NCBI RefSeq assembly: GCF_004769405.1
Contig: NZ_RQES01000005.1
Location: 496,001 to 560,000 of the forward strand
Direction: 5' to 3'
Source: Leptospira selangorensis
GTDB lineage: Bacteria > Spirochaetota > Leptospiria > Leptospirales > Leptospiraceae
Length of the DNA: 64,000 nt
Numbering within the stretch: the stretch's first letter is position 1; every line of letters starts with the position of its first letter. The position numbers and the translations under genes were made by a program. Under the pieces are notes generated by a model. It worked only from the letters and a program-made list of their open reading frames with translations. It made no database searches and had not been told where the DNA came from. Positions 46,542-58,351 of this stretch are shown here, one piece after another.

Positions 46542-47575
46542 ACAACTCCTAAAAGATTAGAAAGCGTTTCCGCATCGTATTTAGATTTGCCGGAACCGCT
46601 TTCTGCTTCTGAGATCAAAGAAACAATCTTACGATTGATTGGTGCCTTGTGACCGATCTCATCCGCTAAATTTACAATCTCTCCGTTCAAATAAGAAATT
46701 TCAGTAGTTCTTCCATGATGTAGGTCTTCCCACATTGAGGATCTTGCTTCCGGATCAATTTTGACCATGGAAGAAGCCACTCTGAAAAATAGAAAATCAG
46801 GCAAACCTAAAATGATTGGCGCAAGCCAAGGGATCATTTTTCCGGCACTTGCGGGTTGGATCCCGGAAAGTTTAAGTATTTCTAAACCTTCTAAGATCAT
46901 AGAGGCTAAAATTTTTCTGTATGTTCTTTGGGATAATTCTTCTCTGAGAGGAACACCGGCGAGTGCATTTAAACTATTATTCAAGTTGAAAAGTAGTTTT
47001 CCCCAAAGCACACCTTCCATGTTTTTATGTACGATAGAAGGTAAACCTGCCTTTCTAAGACAAGAATGGATCTTGTTCCCAAATTCGTTTGATTTGATTA
47101 CAAGTTCTCCACTTGTTCCCTGGTGAAACTGTCCCTTTCCTTTTGCAACCACATTGAATGGAACCATACCCGGTAAATTCCTGTCGTTTAACTCAGGTAA
47201 TACGGAGGCTAACTCTTTTGAGTTTCGAACCCCATTCTGAAAACTAACTACTATAATTTTGGATAATTCTTCCGGTGAAAAAAGAGAACGAATGGATTTG
47301 CCCGCTTCTATCGTATCTTTACTTTTGACTGTGATCAAAAATACGTTAGAGTCTTTGGCTTCTTTTATATCCGTAACATAACGAACTTGGCTTGGAGCGA
47401 GTGTGAAAGAATTTCCTTTATAGTCGCTGATCCCCAAACCGAATAATTGGATCTCTTGTTTTAATCTTTCTCTACCTACAAATACTACAGGATATCCTGC
47501 TTTTACCAGGTATGCTCCGATGTACGTTCCGATACTTCCGGAACCTATGATTGCAAATTTGGGGAAAAAACTCAT
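46538..47575 (-). CDS. Ketopantoate reductase-like (ApbA/PanE family) oxidoreductase
   Basis: This 345-residue protein starts with an NADP-binding Rossmann motif IIGSGSIGTYIG (residues 9-20), followed by FVGRERL. The C-terminal helical domain has the family stretch GVLWGKLLFNLNNSLNAL, with the Lys expected for ketopantoate reduction. It would reduce 2-dehydropantoate to pantoate in CoA synthesis. The family contains several paralogues with other 2-oxo-acid substrates, and no other pantothenate genes are adjacent, so I leave the symbol blank. Confidence 0.85.
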   Translation of the reverse strand: MSFFPKFAIIGSGSIGTYIGAYLVKAGYPVVFVGRERLKQEIQLFGLGISDYKGNSFTLAPSQVRYVTDIKEAKDSNVFLITVKSKDTIEAGKSIRSLFSPEELSKIIVVSFQNGVRNSKELASVLPELNDRNLPGMVPFNVVAKGKGQFHQGTSGELVIKSNEFGNKIHSCLRKAGLPSIVHKNMEGVLWGKLLFNLNNSLNALAGVPLREELSQRTYRKILASMILEGLEILKLSGIQPASAGKMIPWLAPIILGLPDFLFFRVASSMVKIDPEARSSMWEDLHHGRTTEISYLNGEIVNLADEIGHKAPINRKIVSLISEAESGSGKSKYDAETLSNLLGVV

Positions 47576-47648
47576 AAGCGGAAAGAATGAAGAATATTAG
47601 AAAAATACCAACTAGAAAATCGATATTCTGTACTTAGATTTGGGCATA

Positions 47649-47680
47649 AAAAAAGCCGGGAGATTAACCCCGGCTTTTTT
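47649..47680. terminator. Terminator between the reductase and lipase genes
   Basis: A-run plus GCCGGG (47649-47660) pairs with CCCGGC plus T-run (47669-47680) around an 8-nt loop. On the minus strand it ends the lipase transcript, and it could work both ways. Confidence 0.85.
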
Positions 47681-47698
47681 CAGACTCAACGTTCGAAA

Positions 47699-48622
47699 TT
47701 ATTGGTTAGATTTCGCGTTGGAAGCCATTTTCAGGAAGTAACCTTCTACATCGTACCAAGGTTTTCCGGAATTCAAAGTGTTGGAAGCTTGTAAGTGATC
47801 CACACCGGTAACGAAAAGTCCGTAATCTGGTCCACCGTTGAAAGTTCCCCATTTCAAAGAAGTATAAGGAACGAGTCCGTCACAAGTTCCACCTTGTCCA
47901 TTGAACAATCCACCAGCAACACATGCAGGTTGAATGATCCCCATAAGAGGGTGTTGGATCAGGTCAGGAATAGTGATGTAAGATCCGTAAGAGAAATACT
48001 TAACGGAAGAAACGTTTGGAGTGCGGGTGTTGAAAGCAGCAGTTCCGCTGGTAGTTAAGGAACCGAGTGCCGCAAGAGCGTCTTGGTTTCCGCCACCATA
48101 TACTAATTGAACCACAGCTCCTAAGATACCGCTAACGAAAGGTTTGATCCAATCAGGAAGAACAGTAGTTACGATATCTGCTATTGGAGATCCTCTGTGA
48201 GGAGTATTCAAAGTAGTTAAAGTAGAAACTTTAGAAGAAAGTCCTAGATTGGAGATAGCATAGCGGCTATCTAATCCACCTTGGGAGTGTCCAAGGATAT
48301 GCACTTTGCTAAAGCCGTTTGCAGCTATATAAACAAGAACTTTGTCTTTTAGCTGAACACCACGAGTCTCATTAGATTGAGCCGCAGTTTTAGTAGGAGC
48401 ATATACTGTTGCACCTTGGGATGTCAGATAGGAATCCATTCCGCCCCAATAGTTAACGATGCTGATGATGCCGGATGAATCAGTTCCCCAACCGAAAAGT
48501 CCGTGGGAAAGAACGATTGGATATGATCCAGCTAATGGTTTGGAGGAAGATCCTCCCCCTGAAGCGAACAACGTGCCGCTACACAAAAATAGGAGTAATA
48601 CCGCTAATCCTAATTTACGCAT
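47699..48622 (-). CDS. Secreted triacylglycerol lipase
   Basis: This 307-residue protein has a signal peptide ending near LFASGG. The alpha/beta hydrolase has an oxyanion strand IVLSHGLFGWG, nucleophile Ser113 in GHSQGG, Asp in CDGLVPY and His in GVDHLQ. It resembles family I (Pseudomonas/Burkholderia-type) true lipases. Secreted lipase would free long-chain fatty acids from host or environmental lipids, which Leptospira need for growth. No foldase gene is adjacent. Confidence 0.9.
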   Translation of the reverse strand: MRKLGLAVLLLFLCSGTLFASGGGSSSKPLAGSYPIVLSHGLFGWGTDSSGIISIVNYWGGMDSYLTSQGATVYAPTKTAAQSNETRGVQLKDKVLVYIAANGFSKVHILGHSQGGLDSRYAISNLGLSSKVSTLTTLNTPHRGSPIADIVTTVLPDWIKPFVSGILGAVVQLVYGGGNQDALAALGSLTTSGTAAFNTRTPNVSSVKYFSYGSYITIPDLIQHPLMGIIQPACVAGGLFNGQGGTCDGLVPYTSLKWGTFNGGPDYGLFVTGVDHLQASNTLNSGKPWYDVEGYFLKMASNAKSNQ

Positions 48623-48939
48623 TTGAGTTTACCTCTTCACTATTCTCTTGCTGTCTATATGGTCTCAGATTGAGATTCGCTTAGTTTTAACTTGTTCGCT
48701 TTTTTATCTGTATCACTCGGTACAAAACCGAGCTTTTGAACATTAATTCCAGAGGCAAAGCTGTCAAGATAAAACGTTCGAAAAAAGTGATGATAAAATA
48801 ACGTTTGATATGGAACTAATTTCTTTTTATAACGGTCGGTTTTTTATGGATATTCCTTTAGGGATGGATTATGGGCAGAAGGTCCCAAGTTGAAAAACCG
48901 GCCTTTTTAAGTATGACTAACGTGTTTTAGATAGAAGGT

Positions 48940-49158
48940 CTATTGGTTTGGAAATTTTTTTCTGACTACTCCGTATTTTTCCGAATAACCGGTCCAGAGC
49001 TGCACATAATTATCCGCGTTATTTGACTGACTTTTTGAGCATGTTCTAATTTTGGCTACTGGATTTTCCAAGGAGCATCGGAGAATATCCGGTGCTTGGT
49101 AGTAACTCAAAAGATCAATATTCGTATCGTCCTGCGGTAAGTTAGTCTTCGGGCGCAT
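48940..49158 (-). pseudogene. Short frame, possible gene remnant
   Basis: This frame of 72 codons has three Cys residues and a reasonable amino-acid balance, but no signal peptide, no clear ribosome site and no family that I recognise. It may be a remnant of a small secreted protein, or chance. I list it only because it is the sole coding-like signal in a 726-bp gap. Confidence 0.25.
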
Positions 49159-49240
49159 GAACGAAGGTTCGCATATTCACCAATACCAAAGTGAAGTGCC
49201 ACAAGATAGATAGCATCTTACATATAATTTTTCTTCCTCC

Positions 49241-49256
49241 ATGAACAATTGTTCAT
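49241..49256. promoter_or_regulatory. Perfect 16-bp operator-like palindrome
   Basis: ATGAACAATTGTTCAT is fully palindromic and contains AACAATTGTT, identical to the site at 22638-22647 near fas. It lies 93 bp upstream of the deacylase start, just before a candidate -35. Confidence 0.6.
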
Positions 49257-49271
49257 CTATATTCAAAAAAT

Positions 49272-49302
49272 TTGAAAAAGATTGACTATGGGTTATTATA
49301 CA
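49272..49302 (+). promoter_or_regulatory. Candidate promoter of the deacylase gene
   Basis: TTGAAA (49272-49277) and TATACA (49297-49302) are separated by 19 bp. This is a plausible but not ideal sigma-70-type promoter. A dimer bound at 49241-49256 would sit immediately upstream. Confidence 0.35.
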
Positions 49303-49348
49303 CTTTTGTAGCGAAGCTCTAAGAGATAGAATAGAGAAGAGGAATCAT

Positions 49349-51145
49349 ATGAAGTACGATGTTCTGATCAAAAATGGAAGAATATTCGATGGAGAAGGAA
49401 AAGAATCCTTTATAGGAGATATAGCAGTCTTGGACGGAAAGATTGCTCAGATCTCCAAATCAATTCCAGGCGACGCAAAAAAGATCTACGATGCAAAGGG
49501 ACTTTGGGTCACTCCAGGATTTATAGATTTTCACACACACTATGATGCAGAGGTGGAAGCTTCTCCGGGACTAAAAGAATCTGTGATGCACGGAGTAACA
49601 ACTATTACAATGGGAAGTTGTTCTCTTAGTCTTTGTATCGGATCGGCGGAAGATCTTGCAGACATGTTCAGTAGGGTAGAAGCCATTCCGAGAGAACAGG
49701 TGCTTCCTCTATTACAAAAAAAGAAAACTTGGAATTCGATGAAAGAATATGCGGATCATTTGAATTCTCTTCCTTTGGGTCCGAATGTTTCTACATTCTT
49801 GGGACATTCTGCTATTCGATCTTATTCTATGGGATTAGAAAGGTCTCTTTCTTATGGCGTGAAACCTACGGAGCAAGAGATGTTGCAAATGGAAAAACTT
49901 CTGCAAGAGGCGATTGATTGTGGATACCTAGGGCTTTCTATCAATACTCTTACTTGGGATAAGATGGATGGTAGTCGTTTTAGAAGTAAACCGCTTCCTT
50001 CTACATTTGCTAAATGGTCCGAGATTAGTAGATTAAATAAGATCGTTCGGAGAGAAGATAGGATCTTCCAAGGAGTCCCGAACGTTTCTACCAAATATAA
50101 TGTTCTATTATTCTTTAAGGAAAGTTTGGGGATTTTTAGAAAGAAACTGAAAACCACGATCATTTCCCTTATGGATCCAAGATCCAATCGTTCTATTTAT
50201 AGGCTTGTTGCGTTTCTAACTCGGATTGTGAATACAATTCTGAAAGGAGACGTACGTTTGCAGGCTGTTCCTGCCGTATTCGATCTTTATGCGGATGGAG
50301 TAGACGTAGTAGTTTTCGAAGAATTTGGCGCGGGAACTGCGGCCATACATTTAGCTGACCTTGCAGAACGAAGGAAACTTCTCCTGGATAAAGGATATAG
50401 AAAATGGTTCCGAAGACAATGGACGAATTGGTTTCTGCCTAGAGTATTTCATAGAGACTTCAACGAATCTAAAATTGTAGAATGCCCCGACCAAAAACTA
50501 GTCGGTAGATCTTTCTCTGAATTAGCTAAAGAAAGAAAACAACATGTGGTCGAAACGTTTTTGGATCTATGTGCGGAGTATGGGAATGATATCCGCTGGT
50601 ATACAGTAATCGGAAATGATCGAAAAGGCCCTTTAAAATATATAGTCAGTCATCCTGATGTGTTGATCGGATTCTCCGATGCGGGCGCTCATTTAAGGGG
50701 AATGGCACATTATAATTTTCCATTACGCTTTTTGAAATTAGTCAGAGATGCGGAACTGGAAGGAAAACCTTTTCTTTCTGCGGAGAAAGCAGTTTGGAGA
50801 GTTACGGGAGAGATTGCAGATTGGTTCGGTTTGGACACAGGCAAATTGAAAGTAGGCGCCCAAGCGGATCTAGTTCTTTTAAATCCGAACGGTTTGAATG
50901 AAAAAGTAGAAACCATCCAGGAAACTCCAATGCCCGAATTTGGTGGAATGGTTCGTTTAGTTCGCAGAAACGAAGAAGCAATTCGTGCAGTGTTGATTAA
51001 TGGGAAAATTGCAGTGGAGAATGGGATCGTTCTTCCTGAGATCGGAAAAGAAAACGGTTTCGGAAGATTTATGGCCTATAAGGAAAAAGATTATCTTTAT
51101 AATTCTAAAAAGGAATCTAAACGAGTGCCTGCGTCGGTAGCCTAA
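49349..51145 (+). CDS. N-acyl-D-amino-acid deacylase-like amidohydrolase
   Basis: This 598-residue metal-dependent amidohydrolase opens with the family strand DVLIKNGRIFDGEGKESFIG. The metal motif is GFIDFHTHYD, with a GSCSLS loop where D-aminoacylases have a Cys metal ligand, and later SDAGAHLRGMAH. It is longer than typical 480-530-residue members, with extra sequence near residues 215-310. Such enzymes release D-amino acids or act on related N-acyl amides. The real substrate may be an acylated amine or lipid. AGAGGAATC precedes the ATG. A perfect operator-like palindrome upstream ties it to the fas-type motif. Confidence 0.87.
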   Translation: MKYDVLIKNGRIFDGEGKESFIGDIAVLDGKIAQISKSIPGDAKKIYDAKGLWVTPGFIDFHTHYDAEVEASPGLKESVMHGVTTITMGSCSLSLCIGSAEDLADMFSRVEAIPREQVLPLLQKKKTWNSMKEYADHLNSLPLGPNVSTFLGHSAIRSYSMGLERSLSYGVKPTEQEMLQMEKLLQEAIDCGYLGLSINTLTWDKMDGSRFRSKPLPSTFAKWSEISRLNKIVRREDRIFQGVPNVSTKYNVLLFFKESLGIFRKKLKTTIISLMDPRSNRSIYRLVAFLTRIVNTILKGDVRLQAVPAVFDLYADGVDVVVFEEFGAGTAAIHLADLAERRKLLLDKGYRKWFRRQWTNWFLPRVFHRDFNESKIVECPDQKLVGRSFSELAKERKQHVVETFLDLCAEYGNDIRWYTVIGNDRKGPLKYIVSHPDVLIGFSDAGAHLRGMAHYNFPLRFLKLVRDAELEGKPFLSAEKAVWRVTGEIADWFGLDTGKLKVGAQADLVLLNPNGLNEKVETIQETPMPEFGGMVRLVRRNEEAIRAVLINGKIAVENGIVLPEIGKENGFGRFMAYKEKDYLYNSKKESKRVPASVA

Positions 51146-51172
51146 CCTGCTAAATTATAAAGGCGGAAGATA

Positions 51173-52186
51173 TTAAGGAATTCTAACTACGATCTTTCCG
51201 AAATGTTTTCCGTCTTTAAGATATTCTAATGCATCTTTGAATTCGGAAAGCTCGTAGACTTTATCTACTACAGGTTTTAGTTTCCATTCTTCAATCGCCT
51301 TGTTCATAGCAAGGAAACCTTCTCTATGACCTACTACGATCCCTTGGACTTTGATTTGGTTCATAACTAATGGAAGAAGGTTCAGATCCTTGATTGCTCC
51401 TGCTAAAATCCCGATCAAATGGATTGTCCCGAAAAGTTTGACTGCTTTGATGGATTGCTCCAAGGTTCCAGCTCCACCTACCTCAACGATATGATCTGCG
51501 CCTTCTCCGCCTGTGAGTTCTCTGATCTTTTCTCCCCAAGAGGTAATATTTCTATAATTGATCAGATGGTAAGCGCCTAAGGATTTTCCTCTTTCCAATT
51601 TTTCATCCGAGGAAGAAGTAAGATAAACGGTAGCTCCAACTGCTTTAGCAAATTGTAATGCAAATAAGGAGACTCCGCCGGTTCCTTGTATAACTACTGA
51701 TTCTCCTTTTTTGAGTTGGTTCTCCACAAAAAAAGAAGACCAAGCAGTAAGTCCCGCGCAAGGAAGAGTAGCGGCTTCTTCAAAGCTAAGATGAGAAGGC
51801 ATCGGAACTACGCCACTAGCCGGAAGAATTGCGTACTGTCTTAAGGTCCCGTCTAAAGGGCCGCCTAGTGTAGTTCTAAGTTCTTTTTTATTAGCGTGTC
51901 CTGATAACCAGTAGGGAGCAAATGTAGCATTGATCTTGTCTCCAGTCTTGATACCTGTGACATTCTCTCCTATATCTACAATTTCTCCCGAGCCATCACT
52001 GCAAGGAACCATTGGTACCGGAAAATTCGGATTGTACTTTCCTTGGACAACAAGATAGTCCCTGAAATTTAAGGAAGCCGCTCTAAAACGGACTAAAACT
52101 TCTCCCGGGCCCGGTTTGCCTGGGTCCGGTAAATCGATTAAGGAGAGATTTTCTTTTCCGAAAGAGGAAAGTTGGACCGCTTTCAT
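51173..52186 (-). CDS. Zinc-type alcohol dehydrogenase/quinone oxidoreductase-like protein
   Basis: This 337-residue medium-chain dehydrogenase/reductase has the N-terminal GroES-like domain (PGPGEVLVRFRAASLNFRDYLVVQG) and a nucleotide-binding domain with GTGGVSLFALQFAKA. The catalytic zinc ligands of true alcohol dehydrogenases are absent, so a quinone oxidoreductase or enoyl reductase role is likely. The next gene on the same strand upstream is crotonyl-CoA carboxylase/reductase, another member of this superfamily, so the two may act on related enoyl thioesters. Confidence 0.88.
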   Translation of the reverse strand: MKAVQLSSFGKENLSLIDLPDPGKPGPGEVLVRFRAASLNFRDYLVVQGKYNPNFPVPMVPCSDGSGEIVDIGENVTGIKTGDKINATFAPYWLSGHANKKELRTTLGGPLDGTLRQYAILPASGVVPMPSHLSFEEAATLPCAGLTAWSSFFVENQLKKGESVVIQGTGGVSLFALQFAKAVGATVYLTSSSDEKLERGKSLGAYHLINYRNITSWGEKIRELTGGEGADHIVEVGGAGTLEQSIKAVKLFGTIHLIGILAGAIKDLNLLPLVMNQIKVQGIVVGHREGFLAMNKAIEEWKLKPVVDKVYELSEFKDALEYLKDGKHFGKIVVRIP

Positions 52187-52257
52187 TTGATTATACTTTT
52201 ATAATGTAGTTCGGAGGGTAGAAGGACTCCTGGGATCAGGAGCCCTTCTGCGGTAGA

Positions 52258-53505
<1,248 letters not shown>

Positions 53506-53573
53506 GGGGACCAGAAAACCTAACCGACCGAGGCTTACGAGAAAAAAAAGAGTCCTAAACTTAGCTTTCGGGC

Positions 53574-54167
53574 TTAAGTAAGAAGGATATGATCGATCCT
53601 TTCTTCCAAACCTCTGACCCTATCCTCAAAAAAACGCTCCGAGGAGATAGAAAGTATCAAACTATGCAGCAGGTCCACGAGAAGGGAAAGCTTTAGTTCC
53701 GCATTTTTGGCTGGAGGATTACGATCTACGGCCGCATCCAATAACTTTCTATACTGAGCACCATAATGATTCGTATATTCTTGGACCAGATTTTCGGGTG
53801 CAGAATATACTAAGCTGAATGGAAGTTTGGCCCTATCAGGAAACTGTCTCGCGATATCCGAAATTGCTCGGAATACTGAGACAACTTCTTCTCTTAAACC
53901 TTTGTCTTTTACCAATCTGCTTCGGATATCGTTCAATATCATCAAATGAGTGGCGACCAATGCTTTTCTGAAAAGGTTCTCTTTGGAATGGAAGTGATGG
54001 TAAATGCTAGGCTGCTCCAACCCGCATTCTCTGCTGATCTCTCTCAGAGAAGTTCCATGGAAACCTTTGCGAGCAAAAGCTATCGCAGCGCCTTCTAAAA
54101 TTCTCTCTCGAGAATTTCTGAAAACTCCGTTTGTGGGGTAGACAGGGCTACCGTCCTTCTTTTTCAC
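53574..54167 (-). CDS. TetR-family transcriptional regulator
   Basis: This 197-residue regulator has the TetR helix-turn-helix at about residues 20-66 ([45 protein letters not shown]), followed by a helical ligand domain. The start is GTG, with AGAGG upstream. It precedes ccrA on the same strand by 68 bp and may control it. TetR members such as FasR, FadR-like and AcnR often sense acyl-CoA. The palindromic operators in this window fit a TetR dimer, but nothing links this protein to them directly. Confidence 0.88.
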   Translation of the reverse strand: MKKKDGSPVYPTNGVFRNSRERILEGAAIAFARKGFHGTSLREISRECGLEQPSIYHHFHSKENLFRKALVATHLMILNDIRSRLVKDKGLREEVVSVFRAISDIARQFPDRAKLPFSLVYSAPENLVQEYTNHYGAQYRKLLDAAVDRNPPAKNAELKLSLLVDLLHSLILSISSERFFEDRVRGLEERIDHILLT

Positions 54168-54196
54168 CGATCCGACCTCTTTTAGGAGGATTCATT

Positions 54197-54266
54197 CGGC
54201 GATATTATTTTTTTGTTTGAAGATCGAAGATCTCGAAATCGCCGGATGATCTATCCTTTAGGATAG
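54197..54266. promoter_or_regulatory. Inverted repeats upstream of the TetR gene
   Basis: CGGCGAT (54197-54203) and ATCGCCG (54238-54244) are inverted over 34 bp. A small hairpin CTATCC-TTTA-GGATAG follows at 54251-54266. They lie within 100 bp upstream of the regulator start and could be an autoregulatory site. The remaining gap to 54396 shows no gene. Confidence 0.35.
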
Positions 54267-54396
54267 AAATTTCACTATATTAGCGAAGATATAACAAACG
54301 CCAGAATTCCGCAATTCATTAACTTAATGGCATTAGTTATTTAAGTCAAACTTGCCTGAATGATCGTCTTACCTGATTGTAATCAAGTTCAAAGGA

Positions 54397-55089
54397 TCAG
54401 AACTCTTTTTTAAAAACTTCGAAGTAGTTGTTCAACTCACTCGTACCAGGAAGCCTTCCTTCTGCTCCTGGTTGTTTTTTACCGGGAGAACCAGGTTGGT
54501 TCAGGTTTTGATCTTTTTCTTCTCGCCCGAATGCAGCTGCGGGAGTGTATAATTGGCTGCCGAATAATAGTTCGAAGTTCGCTACGTTAGACTCTGATTC
54601 ATCTAATCTGATCTCTACTAAGAAATGATTTTCTCCGAATCTTGCTTCCCATTCATATACGAAAGAAGGTTCTACAAATCCTGTGAATAATGGAGATAAT
54701 TTTCTGTCTTCGCTATCCGATTGGAAGATATGTACCATAACGGATTGGTCCGGATTTTCATGAGCGAGGCCCACTCCTAATTTGCGGACGATTTTTCTGT
54801 CCTTACCTTCCGGGAATTGAAGTTTGAAAGATACTGTGTTCCCTTTGAATACCGAACCGGTAAAATGTGATTTTCGATCTACGACATATCCTCTGTCTTT
54901 TAGAGAAACTTTAACTTCTTCTACTAACTTTTTGAATGTTGGAGGTCCTCCTGCTATGGACTCTTTAGAGTTAGTGGGGGGATTTGTAGTAGAAGTTTGG
55001 GAATACAAGGCGGATTGGATAATTAAGAATAAAAACAAAATTAAGGGAAAGAATCCCAGTCGGGGAAGTTCTAATAGAAAGGATCGCAT
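54397..55089 (-). CDS. Exported hypothetical protein
   Basis: This 230-residue protein has a long hydrophobic leader (about residues 10-29) ending near LYSQ. A beta-rich domain of about 130 residues follows, then a low-complexity Pro/Gly/Gln tail (about 185-215) and a short C-terminal helix. I recognise no family. It looks like a periplasmic Leptospira-specific protein. It is divergent from the OmpA lipoprotein gene. Confidence 0.75.
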   Translation of the reverse strand: MRSFLLELPRLGFFPLILFLFLIIQSALYSQTSTTNPPTNSKESIAGGPPTFKKLVEEVKVSLKDRGYVVDRKSHFTGSVFKGNTVSFKLQFPEGKDRKIVRKLGVGLAHENPDQSVMVHIFQSDSEDRKLSPLFTGFVEPSFVYEWEARFGENHFLVEIRLDESESNVANFELLFGSQLYTPAAAFGREEKDQNLNQPGSPGKKQPGAEGRLPGTSELNNYFEVFKKEF

Positions 55090-55238
55090 GATTACTAACA
55101 GACTAACTCGGATCGAACTTTCTCGCCAGGTTTTTTCGAAAATATTTCGGAAAATAGACGAGAATCTCTCGGGAAAAGTCAGAAAAAAACGATAAATTAA
55201 TTATGCGCCCTTGTTCTAAGACAAAACTCGGAGGAATC

Positions 55239-55925
55239 ATGAAAACGAATCTGGGTATTCTCACCTTAGCTATTGTTTCGATTTCCATTCTATCTAATTG
55301 CGTTTCCCAATCCAAGTATGACGCCTTACAAGCAATGTACGATCAGAAAGCAAAGGATCTTTCAAATTTAGAAAAAGATAAGTCTTCTCTCCAAAGATCC
55401 GTAGAGGATATGAAAAGGATCCAGGAAGAAACAGAAAGAAGGATCGCTGATTATAGGAGCCTATTAGAAAGTTTTAAAGGAATGATCGATTCCGGAAAAC
55501 TTAAGATCAGGATCGTTGATGGAAGAATGGTAGTGATACTTTCTTCCGATATATTATTCCCTCCCGGCTCTTCAAGTTTATCATCCAAAGGAACGGATGC
55601 AATTAAAGAAGTCACAGGGATCTTATCTTCTCTTCATGGAAGGAGATTCCAAGTAGAAGGCCATACGGACGATGTTCCTACCGGTATCAAAGGATATTCT
55701 AACTGGGAACTTGCATCTGCAAGAGCTTTGACTGTATTGCATACGATGGTGAAATCCGGAATGCCGGAAGAAAGGATCAGTGCAGCTTCTATGGGATCTT
55801 CTCGTCCTTCTGTCCCGAATACAAGCGTGGAGAATAGAACCGCGAATCGAAGGATAGAAATTGTAATTGTTCCTGACTTATCTAATTTACCTGGAATTGA
55901 AGAATTACGTAAATTGAGCGAATAG
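55239..55925 (+). CDS. OmpA-family lipoprotein
   Basis: The ATG at 55239 has a perfect GGAGG site and gives 228 residues. The leader ends in SILSNC (Cys21), a lipobox. A coiled coil follows at about 30-80, then an OmpA-like peptidoglycan-binding domain (about 95-215) with ILFPPGSSSLSSKG, VEGHTDDVPTG, YSNWELASARALTV and NRRIEIVIVP. The domain resembles MotB/Pal-type anchors. It should bind peptidoglycan from a lipid anchor, stabilising the envelope. Confidence 0.9.
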   Translation: MKTNLGILTLAIVSISILSNCVSQSKYDALQAMYDQKAKDLSNLEKDKSSLQRSVEDMKRIQEETERRIADYRSLLESFKGMIDSGKLKIRIVDGRMVVILSSDILFPPGSSSLSSKGTDAIKEVTGILSSLHGRRFQVEGHTDDVPTGIKGYSNWELASARALTVLHTMVKSGMPEERISAASMGSSRPSVPNTSVENRTANRRIEIVIVPDLSNLPGIEELRKLSE

Positions 55926-55932
55926 ACCAAGC

Positions 55933-55957
55933 CTAGGATTCGCTTGGCGAATTCTAG
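55933..55957. terminator. Long hairpin after the OmpA lipoprotein gene
   Basis: CTAGGATTCGC and GCGAATTCTAG form an 11-bp stem (one G-T pair) around TTG, 7 bp after the stop. No clean T-run follows, so it may attenuate or stabilise the mRNA rather than terminate. Confidence 0.45.
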
Positions 55958-56022
55958 CACCTTATAAACTATGGTCCTATCCCCTCTTTTAATAAGATCC
56001 CTTCGGTGTTTAGGTAGGTTGT

Positions 56023-57669
<1,647 letters not shown>

Positions 57670-57671
57670 GA

Positions 57672-58232
57672 TCAGATATATTTATCCAGAAGTTTCATTA
57701 GTATTGGCATAAAAACGGTTATAGAAACCCCAGTTGCTAAGATCCATTTTGTTTGAGTGGATATCAACTGGTGGATTTTAGCGATTTCTTTATAAATTCC
57801 TAAAAATCCGGAATGCATTTCTTCTTTTAATTCCAGTTTCATTTCCGTCATTTCTGTTCTGAGTTCGAATTTACAAATTGCGATCTCGGACTTGATCTCT
57901 GATCTGACTGCGGCAAATTCCGATCTAACTTCCGTTTTAAATCCTTCGAATTCAGAACGGAAGATTGCAAGTTCCGTTTTAACATTTGTAAGTTCGCCTT
58001 TTAAACTAGTAGAAGTCTGGCCAGTATTATTTTTAAATTCAGACAGCTCAGTTTTAATCTTTCCGACTTCTTCAGTAAGTCTTTTCTCGAATTGGTTACT
58101 TGATTCTTCCAAAAGTATCTTGCTCCCTAAATTCCAATTGAAATTTACAAAATCTAAAAACTCATCCCTTCCTTTCGGACCTAAAACGTCCTCTAATCTG
58201 GCCGGAACTTTCTTATAGATTGGTACCTTCAT
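57672..58232 (-). CDS. Coiled-coil protein with C-terminal membrane anchor
   Basis: This 186-residue protein has a short folded N-terminus (VPARLEDVLGPKGRDEFLDFVNF). A long coiled coil (about 45-150) with an 11- to 14-residue repeating pattern (TELxxFxSEFxxFKTEVxSEF) follows, and then one membrane helix at about 162-182. It resembles DUF1640/CCDC90-type proteins, found in bacteria and in mitochondria as an MCU regulator family. A GGAGG site precedes the ATG. The function is unknown. The stop codon is 2 bp from the convergent ABC-F gene stop. Confidence 0.8.
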   Translation of the reverse strand: MKVPIYKKVPARLEDVLGPKGRDEFLDFVNFNWNLGSKILLEESSNQFEKRLTEEVGKIKTELSEFKNNTGQTSTSLKGELTNVKTELAIFRSEFEGFKTEVRSEFAAVRSEIKSEIAICKFELRTEMTEMKLELKEEMHSGFLGIYKEIAKIHQLISTQTKWILATGVSITVFMPILMKLLDKYI

Positions 58233-58351
58233 TTTAACCTCCGACGGTTGTTTGGCAACTCGTTCTTTAGTTTCAGGTACTTATTCAACCTTAATGCTTG
58301 CGTTTTTTGTTAAAAATTTCCGGAATATCTATTCGGAATCTATATTCATTT

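Larger units (their letters stand above)
48623..49348. other. 726-bp intergenic region with operator-like palindrome
   Basis: This is the longest gap in the window. It holds one weak reading frame (48940-49158, minus), a perfect 16-bp palindrome at 49241-49256, a degenerate GAAC-N4-GTTC site at 49159-49170, and a candidate promoter before the deacylase gene. Near 48770-48800 two AACGTT half-site words (AACGTTCGAA, AACGTTTGAT) lie upstream of the lipase. Confidence 0.6.

Noticed and set aside
54300..54360. TAACT-N10-AGTTA inverted repeat near the exported protein gene
   Set aside because: Five-base arms in AT-rich sequence are expected by chance.
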